From positions 29,557 through 93,556 of the forward strand of contig CAZJQD010000007.1 in the NCBI GenBank assembly GCA_964548165.1: a stretch of 64,000 nucleotides of DNA. The letters are read 5' to 3'. The notes under the pieces were generated by a model. It was not told the DNA's origin. It did no database searches and worked only from the letters and a program-made list of their open reading frames with translations. This document shows positions 33,583 to 43,700 of this stretch, in pieces (within the stretch, counting starts at the first letter, position 1; each line of letters starts with the position of its first letter). The stretch is from CAZJQD01 sp964548165 [NCBI: uncultured bacterium]. GTDB lineage: Bacteria; UBA8481. Both the position numbers and the translations under genes were made by a program.

Positions 33583-34167
33583 TCAGCGCAGGACCACGCT
33601 CCGCGGGGCCACCTTGAGCACGCGGATGTTCTCGGTGTAGGCGGCCCGTTCCTCGGGGAGGATGTCGGAACGCGCCAGCAGTTCCTCGAAGATCGCGATG
33701 CTGTCGTCGGGAAAGCCCTGCTCCGCGAGAAAGACGGCCTTCAGGGTCATCGCGTAGTGCCGTCCGAGCGGCTTCTCGAGCTCGATCGCGCGGTCGTAGG
33801 CGGCCTTGGCCGCCGCCAGGGCCCCGATCTTGCCGCGCACGAGGCCGATGTTGACCCAGACCATGGCGCGATAGGTGTCCGGCAGTCCCGACTGCTCGAG
33901 CTTCTCCAGTTCCACGAGCGCAAGGAACGGACGCTTGTTCTGGATGGCGCTGTCCGCCGCCATGTTCGCCGCCTGCATGCGCGCCAGGATCTCCGAATCC
34001 GTCCCCGGACCGGGCGCGATCGAGACGAAGGCGGTCGGAGGCGTCGCCGCCGGTGTGTCCGCCACGGGCGGGGCCGGCGGCGCAGGGGACCCTCCGCAGG
34101 AGATGACACCGGCCGCGGCCATCGCCACCGCCACAGCGGTGGTGATGGCTTTCAGGTGGCCGGTCAC
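33583..34167 (-). CDS. TPR-like lipoprotein
   Basis: A 194-residue exported protein whose signal ends in AAGVISC, a likely lipobox, followed by a Pro/Ala-rich tether. The rest is helical with TPR-like pairs (LALVELEKLEQSGLPDTYR, AAAKAAYDRAIELEKPLG, DDSIAIFEELLARSDILP). It probably binds another envelope protein, but no specific role is recognised. It starts 2 bases after the aminotransferase stop, so it is co-transcribed with an enzyme of cytoplasmic amino acid metabolism, an odd pairing. Confidence 0.7.
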   Translation of the reverse strand: MTGHLKAITTAVAVAMAAAGVISCGGSPAPPAPPVADTPAATPPTAFVSIAPGPGTDSEILARMQAANMAADSAIQNKRPFLALVELEKLEQSGLPDTYRAMVWVNIGLVRGKIGALAAAKAAYDRAIELEKPLGRHYAMTLKAVFLAEQGFPDDSIAIFEELLARSDILPEERAAYTENIRVLKVAPRSVVLR

Positions 34168-34169
34168 CC

Positions 34170-35492
34170 TCAGACCTTCGAGAGCGCCTTGTCGAGGGTC
34201 TCGACGATGAGGTCGGCATCCTCGACGGTGGAGCAGAGCGGGGGCTTGATGCGGATGGTGTTGCCGGCCATGCCGCCCTTGCCAAAGAGAACGCCCATGT
34301 CCTTTGCGAGATCGAGCACCTTCAGGACGAGATCGGGCGCGGGTTCCTTGGTCTTCGGATCGCGGACGATCTCCATGCCGAGCATGAGGCCCTTGCCGCG
34401 GATCTCGCCGATGCGCTCGTGCTTCTTCATGAGCGTCTGGACGCCTGCGACGATGCGCTCGCCGACGACGCGCGCGTTAGCCGCGTACTTGTACTTGGCG
34501 ATCACGTCGAGGACGGCCTCGCCCTGGGTCATCGAGACCGGGTTTCCGCCGTAGGTGTTGAAGTGGACCTTCCCGTCCATGCAGGCGGCGATCTCGGGGG
34601 TGGTGATGATGCCGCCCAGGGGGACGCCGTTGCCGATGCCCTTGGCCATCGTGATCATGTCGGGCTGAACGCCCCAGTGTTCGATCCCGAAGAACTTGTC
34701 GCCCGTCCGGCCGAAACCGGTCTGGACCTCGTCGGCTATGAAGAGCCCGCCGTATTTCTTCACGACGTCGTAGATCTTCTTGAAGTAGTTGGCCGGCGGG
34801 GTGATGACGCCGCCGAAGCCCATGATTGGCTCGGCGATGAACGCCGCGAGCTTGCCGCAGGTCTGGTACTTGATGATCTCCTCGACCTGCTGGGCACACC
34901 AGTCGCCGAACTGCTCGTCGGTGAATTGCTCGGGCTTGCGGTAGGTGTAGCCGGCGGGCGCGTGGTGAACGCCGAAGACGTAGGGCAGGGAGTGGCGCCA
35001 GAGCGACTGGCCGGTGAGCGTCATGGCCATCAGCGTCCGGCCGTGGAACGAGTGCCGCAGCGCGATGAACTCCGAGGTCTTCGTGTGGTTCTTGGCGAGG
35101 ATGGCGGCGAGCTCGGTCGACTCGGAACCCGAGTTCGTGAAGAAGCAGTTCTTGAGGTTCGGGTTGGCTCCAGCGGCGACCTCGGCCATCTTCTTGGCGT
35201 AGGTGACGATGCGCGGGTGATAGTAGAGCGTGGTCATGTGCTGGAGCGTCTGGACCTGCTTGACGACGGGCGCGACGACGTCAGGGTGGCAGTGACCGAC
35301 CGAGATCGTGACGACGGCCGAGAACGCGTCGAGGTACTTCCGACCCTTCTCGTCGAAGACGTACTGCATCTCGCCGCGAACGACGTTCACGGGATTGGAG
35401 TAGTAGGTCATCGTCGACGGGAGGAGATACTCCTTCCGCATCTTCGCGATCTGGTCGGGGCTGAGCTGAAAATCGGGGTCGTTGGCGTCCAT
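34170..35492 (-). CDS. class III aminotransferase, AGXT2/4-aminobutyrate type
   Basis: A 440-residue pyridoxal-phosphate aminotransferase. The motifs are DAFSAVVTISVGHCHPDV, NSGSESTELA, LRHSFHGRT, FIADEVQTGFGRTG and the cofactor Lys in MITMAKGIGNGVPLGG. The pattern is close to alanine-glyoxylate aminotransferase 2 and related omega-amino acid enzymes, but the substrate cannot be fixed. The start is the ATG at 35492 (MDANDPDF), with AGGTGA upstream; the frame reaches 35741 without support. It is divergent from the antiporter and distinct in sequence from the aminotransferase at 3302. Confidence 0.92.
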   Translation of the reverse strand: MDANDPDFQLSPDQIAKMRKEYLLPSTMTYYSNPVNVVRGEMQYVFDEKGRKYLDAFSAVVTISVGHCHPDVVAPVVKQVQTLQHMTTLYYHPRIVTYAKKMAEVAAGANPNLKNCFFTNSGSESTELAAILAKNHTKTSEFIALRHSFHGRTLMAMTLTGQSLWRHSLPYVFGVHHAPAGYTYRKPEQFTDEQFGDWCAQQVEEIIKYQTCGKLAAFIAEPIMGFGGVITPPANYFKKIYDVVKKYGGLFIADEVQTGFGRTGDKFFGIEHWGVQPDMITMAKGIGNGVPLGGIITTPEIAACMDGKVHFNTYGGNPVSMTQGEAVLDVIAKYKYAANARVVGERIVAGVQTLMKKHERIGEIRGKGLMLGMEIVRDPKTKEPAPDLVLKVLDLAKDMGVLFGKGGMAGNTIRIKPPLCSTVEDADLIVETLDKALSKV

Positions 35493-35795
35493 GGAACACA
35501 TCACCTGGTGAAAGAATGCGCGGCTCGGCGCAAGCGCCGGCCAGCGCGCGATCCTATCCCAATCCGGTGCTCCGCGTCCATCAAACCACGAGGCGCCGGG
35601 GGCGCCGGGCGCCATCCGGGCGAAAGCCGCGAGCGCGGGCACGGGCGGGACGCGGGCGCCGTCACGAGCGACTTTTCTTGTTCGCGGGCGAGGAGTCTGC
35701 AAGAGTGCGGCTCGCAATCCAGGGTCCGGGCGGCTCGCCACCCGGAGGAAGAATCCGCGTGGCCGGGCCGCCAGCTGACTCCTTGGAGGTGCACC
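35493..35795. other. divergent intergenic region, aminotransferase and antiporter
   Basis: A 303-base gap rich in G+C. Leftward, TGGACG and TAGGAT about 18 bases apart (near 35550-35580) could be a weak promoter for the aminotransferase. Toward the right only the GGAGGT ribosome site of the antiporter is clear. I see no RNA gene or conserved leader. Confidence 0.35.
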
Positions 35796-37121
35796 ATGCT
35801 TCGTCGCCCGTCACCCGATTTGCCAGGATCCTCGCGCACCCGAGCCATGGCGATCGCCGTCCTGGCCGCCGCGATCGCGCCGTCGGCCCTGGCCGCCGGC
35901 GGCCACCAGGATCCGGTCACGCCCGTCGCCCTGGCGCTCGCCCTTATCCTCGTCGCCGCCAAGGCGGGTGGCGAGGTCGCCATGAGGCTTGGCCAGCCGG
36001 CCGTCCTCGGCGAACTCCTGGCCGGCGTCGCCCTCGGCAATGTCGCGCTCACGGGCTTCGACGGACTCGCATGGATCAAGCGGGATGCAGCCGTGGAGAT
36101 GCTCGCCGGCGTCGGCGTCCTGGTGCTCCTCTTCGAGGTCGGGCTGGAATCGACCGTCGGGCAGATGATGAAGGTGGGAATGACCGCCCTGGCCGTCGCG
36201 GTCGTCGGCGTGGTCGCGCCCTTCGCCCTGGGGTGGCTTGCGGGCGCATGGCTCCTGCCGAACGAGAGCGCCTACGCGCACGCCTTCCTCGGCGCCGTCC
36301 TCTGCGCCACCTCGGTCGGCATCACTGCTCGCGTCTTCCAGGATCTCGGCGCCTCGAAGAGCCCCGAGGCCCGGATCATTCTCGGCGCCGCCGTCATCGA
36401 CGACGTCCTCGGTCTCATCGTGCTCGCCGTCATGGGCGGCATCATCGCCGCGGCCGATAGCGGATCGACCGTCTCCTACGGCGCGATCGGGGCCATCATC
36501 GGGAAATCCATCCTCTTCCTCGTCGGCGCGCTCATCATCGGGGTGCGCGTCTCGCCGCGCATCTTCGCGTTCGCCTCGCGACTCCGGGCACCCGGGATCC
36601 TCCTGGCGACAGGACTGGGCCTCTGCTTCCTCCTCTCCTGGATGGCGGGCTCGATCGGCCTGGCGCCCATCATCGGCGCCTTCGCGGCCGGGCTCATCCT
36701 CGAGGACGTCCACTACAAGCCCTTCAAGGACCGGGGCGAGCACGGGATCGAGGAACTCGTCCATCCCATCGCCGGGTTTCTCGTCCCGGTCTTTTTTGTC
36801 CTGATGGGCATGCGAACCGATCTCGGGGCCTTCCTCCAGCCCGGCGTCCTCGGTCTCGCGGCCGGACTCACCATCGCCGCCATCATTGGTAAGCAGGTCT
36901 GCGGCCTCGCCGCGGGCCGGGGCGTCGACCGTCTCACGGTCGGCTTCGGGATGGTGCCGCGCGGCGAGGTGGGACTCATCTTCGCCGGCGTCGGCGCCTC
37001 CATGACCCTGGGTGGGGACCCCGTAATCTCCCCGGACGTCTACTCCGCCGTCGTCGTCATGGTTATCGCGACGACACTGGCCACCCCCCCGGCTCTCCGC
37101 TGGCGCATCGCGCGCCGGTAG
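35796..37121 (+). CDS. Kef-type (CPA2) cation:proton antiporter
   Basis: A 441-residue membrane protein with about 12 helices and an N-terminal signal-like segment ending SALAAGG. CPA2 marks are LGQPAVLGELLAGVALGN, LLFEVGLEST, the ion-binding pair in GAAVIDDVLGLIVLAV and PRGEVGLIFAGVG. It exchanges Na+ or K+ for protons across the inner membrane. There is no C-terminal RCK/TrkA-N domain, unlike KefB/C. The ATG follows GGAGGT by 6 bases. A frame open back to 34419 on this strand lies antisense to the aminotransferase and is not part of the gene. Confidence 0.93.
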   Translation: MLRRPSPDLPGSSRTRAMAIAVLAAAIAPSALAAGGHQDPVTPVALALALILVAAKAGGEVAMRLGQPAVLGELLAGVALGNVALTGFDGLAWIKRDAAVEMLAGVGVLVLLFEVGLESTVGQMMKVGMTALAVAVVGVVAPFALGWLAGAWLLPNESAYAHAFLGAVLCATSVGITARVFQDLGASKSPEARIILGAAVIDDVLGLIVLAVMGGIIAAADSGSTVSYGAIGAIIGKSILFLVGALIIGVRVSPRIFAFASRLRAPGILLATGLGLCFLLSWMAGSIGLAPIIGAFAAGLILEDVHYKPFKDRGEHGIEELVHPIAGFLVPVFFVLMGMRTDLGAFLQPGVLGLAAGLTIAAIIGKQVCGLAAGRGVDRLTVGFGMVPRGEVGLIFAGVGASMTLGGDPVISPDVYSAVVVMVIATTLATPPALRWRIARR

Positions 37122-37277
37122 GTCCCGCCGACCGGACGAGGGCGATACGCTCGATGGGCCAGCGTGACCACCTTTGCGGTAATTCTGTTCGAGTCAGTCA
37201 AGTCGAACTAAACTATTCAACCCGCAACTCGTCCCACATCGACGCGCGCGCGCATTAGCCAAACGGAGGGCCTCAGA

Positions 37278-37742
37278 ATGAATCAGATGGGAAAATGGCT
37301 GTTCGGCTCGGTCTGCACCGATACCGGCCTCCTGATCCTGCGCGTGGCTTTCGGCGCGGGCATGGTCTATCACGGCTACGGCAAGGTCACCGGCGACCTC
37401 TCCAAGTTCGCGGAAGGCGTCGCCGCGCTGGGCTTTCCCCTCCCCCTCTTCTTCGCCTGGGCCGCCGCCCTCTCCGAGTTCCTTGGCGGGCTCTTCTTGA
37501 TGGCCGGCCTCTTGACCCGGCCCTCGGCCGCGTTCATCGCCTTCACCATGGCCGTGGCCGCCTTCGGCCGCCATGCGGCCGATCCCTTCCAGAAGAAGGA
37601 ACTCGCCCTCGCCTACCTCTTCGCCGCGCTCTGCCTCATCTTCACCGGACCTGGCCGGCACAGCGCCGATGCGCGGATCGCCGGCGCCTGCGGATGCGCC
37701 TCTAACACCAGCAGCAGCTCCCCAGGAAAAAAGTCAAGCTGA
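37278..37742 (+). CDS. DoxX-family membrane protein
   Basis: A 154-residue four-helix membrane protein. The DoxX block is LILRVAFGAGMVYHGYGKV, then LSEFLGGLFLMAGLLTRPSA and AFGRHAADPFQKKELALAYL. Family members sit in the inner membrane, often with redox or envelope-stress partners, without a settled activity. The C-terminus is Cys/Ser-rich (GACGCAS). The ATG follows GGAGGG. Its TGA overlaps a CTG that may begin the LysM-TolC gene, so it may lead the efflux operon. Confidence 0.85.
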   Translation: MNQMGKWLFGSVCTDTGLLILRVAFGAGMVYHGYGKVTGDLSKFAEGVAALGFPLPLFFAWAAALSEFLGGLFLMAGLLTRPSAAFIAFTMAVAAFGRHAADPFQKKELALAYLFAALCLIFTGPGRHSADARIAGACGCASNTSSSSPGKKSS

Positions 37743-37753
37743 GCTCCAGAACC

Positions 37754-39493
37754 TTGACCCTCGACCGTGCCGTCACCGGCCTGCTTCTCGCCGTGCTGGC
37801 TCTCCTCCCACCCTCCGCGGTGGACGCACGCGAGTACGTGGTCCAGGAGCGCGATACGCTCTGGTCCATCGCCCAGCGCGAGCTGGGTAATGGCGCCCGG
37901 TGGAGCGAGCTCGCGGAGAGGAACAACATCGCGGATCCCGCCGGTCTGAGATCAGGTGCCATCCTGTATCTACCGGACGATGGTGACGCTCCGGCGCGCC
38001 AGAGCGATAGATCGCCCGAGCAACAGGCCTCTGTAGCCCCCGCGAGCGCGGATGCGACTCCCTTGTCGGCGGGGACACCCTCCGCCGAGCGCGATCCTCC
38101 CTTCGTGGCGCCAACCCTGCCCTCCTCGCCTTCCAGCACCCTGCCCACCACCACCTTCTCCCCTGACCTCTCCTGGTCCTCCAGCCTCCTTCCCCAGCTT
38201 GCAGCGTCACGCGACGCCTCGACCCCCGAACTCACCTCGCCGCTCACCCTTGATCGCGTCCTCGCCCTCGCGCTCACCCATTCTCCGGCGGTCATGGAAG
38301 CGCGAGCGAACCTGCGCTCCACGGCGGCCGCCATCGACGTCGAGCGCGCCGCGGCCCTGCCCCAGCTCACCGCATCGGGAGAAGCACGTCGGCTCGAGAC
38401 GATTCGCTCGACCTCCGGCGGCGTTCTCCTCAACGAGAACACCTACGGCGGCTCCGTCTCGCTCACCCAGAACCTCTTCTCCTTCGGACGCATCTCCAGC
38501 GCGCTTCGCGCCGCGCGCGCGGGCGAGGCCGCCCAGGTCGCCGCGCTCGTCGAGGCCGAGTTCGAGGCGCGACACCGCGCCGAGACCGCGTTCCTCGCGC
38601 TCCTCGTCGCTTCCGAGAAAGTGGGCGTGGCTGAACAGGGAGTGCAGGCCGCCCAGGAACTCGCCCGGGACGCTCGCATTCGGGAGCGCGAAGGCGCCGG
38701 CACGCGCTTCGACGTCATGCGCGCCGAATCCGAACTGGCCGCCGCCACCGCTCGACTCTCCACCTCACGCTCCAATCTCCTCAAGTCCCGCGAGTCCCTG
38801 ATCGTGGCCATGGGTCTTTCGGCCGGCACACCTCTCGGCGAACTGGCGCCCCCGCCACGGCCCCGGACGCCAATTCCAGCCGACGCTGCGGTCCGGCTGG
38901 CCATGACAGAACGGCCCAACCTCGCGGTCCTCGCTCATGAGCTCGCCGCATCCCGGCATCGGGTCGAGGGCGAGCGCGCCGAGGGACGGCCCGAGGCGGA
39001 GGCCTTCGCAACCGGCTCGTACACGCGCCACGATGTCATCAGCCGACCCTCCCCCTTTCGCGACAACGATGCCTCCAGCGCGGTCGCGGGCGTACGGGTC
39101 TCCGTCCCGATCTTCGACGGCGGTCGCGTGCGCGCTTCCGTCCGACAGGAGGAAGAGTCGGTCCGCGCCAGCGAGGCAGAGCTCCGAAGCGAGCGGCTGG
39201 AGGCCGAGCGGGAAGTCCGCGCGATCTACTTCGACCTCAGCGCCGCCGCCGAGGCCCTCGCGTCGCGGCGCGCCAGCGTGGCTGCATCCCGCGAGGCCCT
39301 TCGCATGGCCGAGATCTCCTTCCGGGAGGGCATCGTCACCGCCCTCGACGTGATCCAGGCCACGCTCGCCTTCACCGTAGCGAGGGAAGCCGAGCTCGAC
39401 GCGGAGTTTGCGTACCGGGTCGGGCTCGCCAACCTCGTCCGGGCCACGGGCACGCCCGCCGTCCTCCAGCCGGAGTCCGAGGCGCGCCCATGA
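37754..39493 (+). CDS. TolC-type outer-membrane efflux protein with N-terminal LysM domain
   Basis: About 579 residues. After a signal peptide (VTGLLLAVLALLPPSAVDA) comes a LysM peptidoglycan-binding domain (VVQERDTLWSIAQRELGNG through GAILYLP, about residues 28-75), a Pro/Ser/Thr-rich linker, then an outer-membrane efflux domain with two repeats: TLDRVLALALTHSPAVMEAR and, later, FREGIVTALDVIQATLAF. It should form the outer-membrane channel for the adaptor and RND pump that follow, with LysM pinning it to the cell wall. The TTG at 37754 has no ribosome site; a CTG at 37739 overlapping the DoxX stop follows AGGAAAAA and adds Arg to the signal peptide. The stop overlaps the adaptor start as ATGA. 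Confidence 0.88.
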   Translation: MTLDRAVTGLLLAVLALLPPSAVDAREYVVQERDTLWSIAQRELGNGARWSELAERNNIADPAGLRSGAILYLPDDGDAPARQSDRSPEQQASVAPASADATPLSAGTPSAERDPPFVAPTLPSSPSSTLPTTTFSPDLSWSSSLLPQLAASRDASTPELTSPLTLDRVLALALTHSPAVMEARANLRSTAAAIDVERAAALPQLTASGEARRLETIRSTSGGVLLNENTYGGSVSLTQNLFSFGRISSALRAARAGEAAQVAALVEAEFEARHRAETAFLALLVASEKVGVAEQGVQAAQELARDARIREREGAGTRFDVMRAESELAAATARLSTSRSNLLKSRESLIVAMGLSAGTPLGELAPPPRPRTPIPADAAVRLAMTERPNLAVLAHELAASRHRVEGERAEGRPEAEAFATGSYTRHDVISRPSPFRDNDASSAVAGVRVSVPIFDGGRVRASVRQEEESVRASEAELRSERLEAEREVRAIYFDLSAAAEALASRRASVAASREALRMAEISFREGIVTALDVIQATLAFTVAREAELDAEFAYRVGLANLVRATGTPAVLQPESEARP

Positions 39494-40686
39494 GAACACC
39501 CTCGGTCCAACGCACGAAGCTCTTTGCACTCATCCTCCTCCCCTTCCTCCTCTCCGCGTGCGGCCAGGGCGAAGGCGCCGACCAACGGCGCGCTCCCGTC
39601 GTCCGCCGGGTCGAGATGGGCGTCGTAACGACGCGACCGCTCGATCGCGTGCTCGAGGCGCCGGCCGTCCTGGAGCCCGTCTCCAGCGCCGAAGTCGGCG
39701 TCAAGACGCAAGGCCGCGTGGCGACCCTCCTCGTCGACGAAGGCGTCCACGTGAAGCGGGGCCAGGTCCTCGCGCGGCTCTCCTCGCCCAACCTCAGCTT
39801 CGAACGCGCGGGCGCCACGGCCTCGTCCTCGGCCGTGGACGCCGAGGTCCGGCGCGCCCGCATCGATCGGGATCAGAAACGGCGGGATTACGATCGCGCC
39901 GTCAGGCTCCACGAGGAAGGCGTCTTCTCCACGGAGGCCGTCGAGCGGGCGCTGTCCAACCTCCAGATGGCCGAAGCCGCCCTCGATAACCTCGCCCGAC
40001 GGGGCACCGCCGGATCCGCGACGGCGGCCGCCATCGGCGCCCAGGCCGACGAGCTCAACCTGGTCTCCCCCATCGACGGCCAGGTCTCGCGCCGGATGAT
40101 CGAGCCCGGGCAGGTCGTCTCTCCCGGCTTCATCGCCTTCCGCGTCATCGACCTCGCCAAGCTCAAGGCCGTCGCCTACGTCACCGAGGAGGAACTTCCC
40201 GCGGTCCAGGAGGGGCAAGCCGTTGTCGTCGTCCTCTCGTCCCTGGCCGAGACCGTCGCCGGATCGGTGACCGCCGTCGTCCGCGAGCTCGACCCCGTGA
40301 CACGCCTGGCCAAGGTCGAGGTCGTCTTCGAGAACCCGGACCGGCGCTATGCGTCGGGCATGCGTGGCATCATCCGGATCACCACCGCATCCCGGCCCTC
40401 GGCCGTCGTCGTGCCCGCGTCCGCGATCATCTCCAAGGAGGACGGCGACTTCGTCTTCGTCCTGGCCGACGGAAAAGCGCGGCAGACGCCCGTGACGATC
40501 GCCTATCGCCGTGATCCCTGGGTTGCGATTGATGAGGGCGTCAAAGCCGGCGACGCGATCGTGACCGGCAACCTCGGTGGCCTGCGCACCGGCACGCCGA
40601 TCGCGCCCTTCGAGACTGCCGAGGAATCCACGGATCCCGAGAAGCCGTCGCCCGTCCCCCGAACCCCGCGCGGCGACAGGCCCTGA
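39490..40686 (+). CDS. RND efflux periplasmic adaptor (membrane fusion protein)
   Basis: A 398-residue lipoprotein with lipobox LLSAC. The lipoyl/hairpin domain is visible in SAEVGVKTQGRVATLLVDEG and HVKRGQVLARL, with helices in between and the matching half LVSPIDGQVSRRMIEPGQVV; the beta-barrel part has RYASGMRGIIRI and VVVPASAIISKEDGD. It links the inner-membrane RND pump with the LysM-TolC channel. The ATG overlaps the channel gene stop (ATGA) and the RND gene starts 16 bases downstream, so the three form one operon. Confidence 0.93.
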   Translation: MRTPSVQRTKLFALILLPFLLSACGQGEGADQRRAPVVRRVEMGVVTTRPLDRVLEAPAVLEPVSSAEVGVKTQGRVATLLVDEGVHVKRGQVLARLSSPNLSFERAGATASSSAVDAEVRRARIDRDQKRRDYDRAVRLHEEGVFSTEAVERALSNLQMAEAALDNLARRGTAGSATAAAIGAQADELNLVSPIDGQVSRRMIEPGQVVSPGFIAFRVIDLAKLKAVAYVTEEELPAVQEGQAVVVVLSSLAETVAGSVTAVVRELDPVTRLAKVEVVFENPDRRYASGMRGIIRITTASRPSAVVVPASAIISKEDGDFVFVLADGKARQTPVTIAYRRDPWVAIDEGVKAGDAIVTGNLGGLRTGTPIAPFETAEESTDPEKPSPVPRTPRGDRP

Positions 40687-40702
40687 CCATTCGTAGCGTC
40701 CC

Positions 40703-43700
40703 ATGAGCGAACCGGAAAATTCCGAGAAGCACCTGAGCGAGGAGCGATCGAAGCTCGTCGAGATCGCCGTCCATTACCCGGTCACTACCATCTCGGGCGT
40801 CCTGATGGTCATGCTCTTCGGCACCATCGGCATCATCAACCTGCCCGTCCAGCTGACTCCCACCATCGACCGCCCCACGATCACGATCCAGACCTCCTAC
40901 CCCGGCGCGGCGCCGCAGGAGGTCGAGCAGCAGGTGACCAACCTCATCGAGGAGAAGGTCAACTCGGTCGAGAACCTGCGGCGCGTCACGTCCTCCTCGC
41001 AGGTCGGGCGATCCAACATCACGCTGGAGTTCGACTGGGGCATCGACAAGGACCTTGCCGTCGTCGACGTCATGCGCAAGGTCAACCAGGTCTCGGGGCT
41101 CCCGGAGAACGTCGACCAGCCCATCATCACCGCGGCCAGCTCTGACGAGGAACAGCCCATCCTCAGGATCGCGGTCGTCTCCGAGCTGGACCCGTCGTTC
41201 ATCCGGGAGGTCCTCGATCGCGATATCCAGCCGCGGCTCCTGCGCGTCTCCGGCGTGGGCGACGTCACGTTCAACGGCGGGCAGGAGCGCGAGGTGCGCG
41301 TCACGGTCGATCCCCATCGCCTCACCGCGTATCGGCTCACGGTCGAGAACGTGCGTTCCGCGATCCTGGATCGCAACCGCAACCTGCAGGCGGGCGACAT
41401 TGAGAAAGGCCAGGTCCGCTGGATCGTCCGCACCGTCGGCGAGTACAACAACCTTTCGGAGATTGAGGAGACGCCGATCCGAGCCGGGGACGGCGCCTGG
41501 ATCCACCTCTCCGACGTGGCGACCGTCACCACGGGTTACAAGGACCCCGAGGCCATCGTCCGCATCAACGGCCGTCCCGCCAACGTCCTCAACGTCAACA
41601 AGAAGACCGGCGGCAATACGATTGAGGTCGCCAGCGGCATCACGGCCGTCGTCGAGGAGATCAACCGCGAGTACAGCTCGCGCGGCATCCAGCTCCTCCC
41701 CGTCGTCGACGACAGCGATTACATCTGGGCCTCCATCCGGACCGTCCTGTGGAGCCTCGTCCAGGGGACACTCCTGGCTGTCGTGATCCTGTACGTGTTC
41801 ATGGGCTCCTTTCGCACCGTGGCCATCATCGGCATGGCGATTCCCATCTCGCTCGTGGGCACCTTTGCCCTCCTCTGGGGCTTCGATCGCTCGCTCAACA
41901 TCATCTCCCTCGCCGGCCTGGGCTTCGCGTCCGGCATGGTGGTCGACAACGCCGTGGTGGTGGTCGAGAACATCGTGCGTCACCGAGAGAACGGGAAGGG
42001 GCTCTTCCAGGCCGCCGTCGACGGCACGAGCGAGGTCTGGGGCGCCGTGATCGCCTCCACGGTGACGACCCTGGCGGTCTTCATCCCCGTGCTCTTCGTC
42101 GAGGAGGAAGCAGGCCAGCTCTTCCGCGACATTGCCTACGCCATCTCGTTCGCCATCGGCCTTTCGCTCGTCATCTCCGTCACCATCATCCCCACCTTCG
42201 CGGCCCGCGTCCTGAAGATCCGAACGGGCGCTGAGACGGGCGAGAGCGGTCCCTATGCGGCCCTGAGGAGAGTATTTCTCGGTGCCACGAGGAGGATCGG
42301 CGAGGCCTTCATGAGGACGCTTACCGCCACGCTCGATCGCGTCCTCGTCAGCCGCCGGCGGTGCGGCATCGTCGTCGGCATCGTCGTGGCCGCCACGCTC
42401 GCCCTCATGACCCTTCTGCCGCCCGCGGAATACCTGCCCTCGGGGAGCCGGAACTTCATCATCACGAGCATGCGGATCCCGCCGGGCCTCTCCCTGGCCG
42501 CCGTCGACGAGATGGTCTTCACGCTCCAGTCCCGGTACGCGTCCCTGCCCGAGAAGGAGGCGATGTTCGCCGTGACCCGGCCCAACGGCTGCTTCATCGG
42601 TGTCATCGTCAAGCCCGAGCTCGCGGACCGGATCCCCGAGATCATCGGGCGAATGAGGAAGATGGCGGCCGACATCACGCAGGCCCAGGTCATCATCCAG
42701 CAGGCCAGCATCTTCCAGCGGGGTATCGCGGGCGGCAAGACCATCGCGGTGGAGGTCCACGGCGACGACATCACCCAGTTGATCGCGTACGCCGAGGAGG
42801 TCGAGGCGGCCGCGAAGGCGATTCCCGGCGTGGAGACGATCCGCTCCAGCCTCGAGCTCGGGAACCCGGAGATCCGCGTCGCCCTCGAGCCCGATCGCCT
42901 CTCCGAGCTCGGGCTCTCCACGCGCGAGGTCGGGGAGATCGTCGAGGCCATGGTCGACGGGCGGCGGACGGGCGTGTACCGCGCCGGCGGCACCGAGCAG
43001 GAGGTGGACCTCAACGTCATCGGGTCCCGCACCCTGGCCGCCGACGCCCAGGCGCTCGCCGCGATACCGATCTGGAGCGACGGGACGCACGTCGTGCCGC
43101 TCTCGAGCGTCGGCAGGGTCGGCGCGGCCACCGGGCCGACCCGGATCGATCACGCGGACCTCGCGCGCTCGATCACGCTCACCGTCTTCGTGGCGAAGGA
43201 GATGCCCCTCCAGCCCGTCATCGACGAGCTGAACCGCGCGCTGGACGGGGGCATCCGTCCTCGGATGCCGACGGGCTACAGCATCCACATGACCGGCGCC
43301 GCCGATGACCTCCAACGGACCATCAGCGCCCTGGTCGGCGCCTTCATCGTCGCCGTCTTCATCTCGTACCTGCTGATGGCCTCGCTCTTCGAATCCTTCG
43401 TCTACCCCTTCATCGTGACCGCCGTCGTCCCCATCGGCATGGTCGGTGCCATCGCCGGCGTCCTGGCCACCGGCGAACAGCTCAACGTCATCACCATGCT
43501 GGGCTTCATCATCCTCGCGGGCACCGTCGTCAATAACGCGATCCTGCTCGTGCACCAGACCCTGAACTTCGAGAAGGACGGCCTGGACTTTCTCCCCGCG
43601 CTCCGCATGTCCGTGATCACGCGCGTCCGGCCCATCACCATGACGACGGCGACCTCGGTCCTGGCGATGGCGCCCCTGGCCTTCGGCCACGGTTCCGGTT

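Noticed and set aside
34419-37121. A 900-codon rightward frame covering the antiporter and running back through the aminotransferase
   Set aside because: The first 459 codons are antisense to a well-marked class III aminotransferase; the antiporter has its own ATG at 35796 with a GGAGGT site.
41932-41973. Loss of one Asp in the RND TM4 relay (Asp-Asn)
   Set aside because: Asp-Asn is common in HAE-type pumps and does not indicate inactivity.
40541-43690. A 1,049-codon leftward frame
   Set aside because: Antisense to the RND transporter; Asp/His/Arg-rich shadow with no family features.
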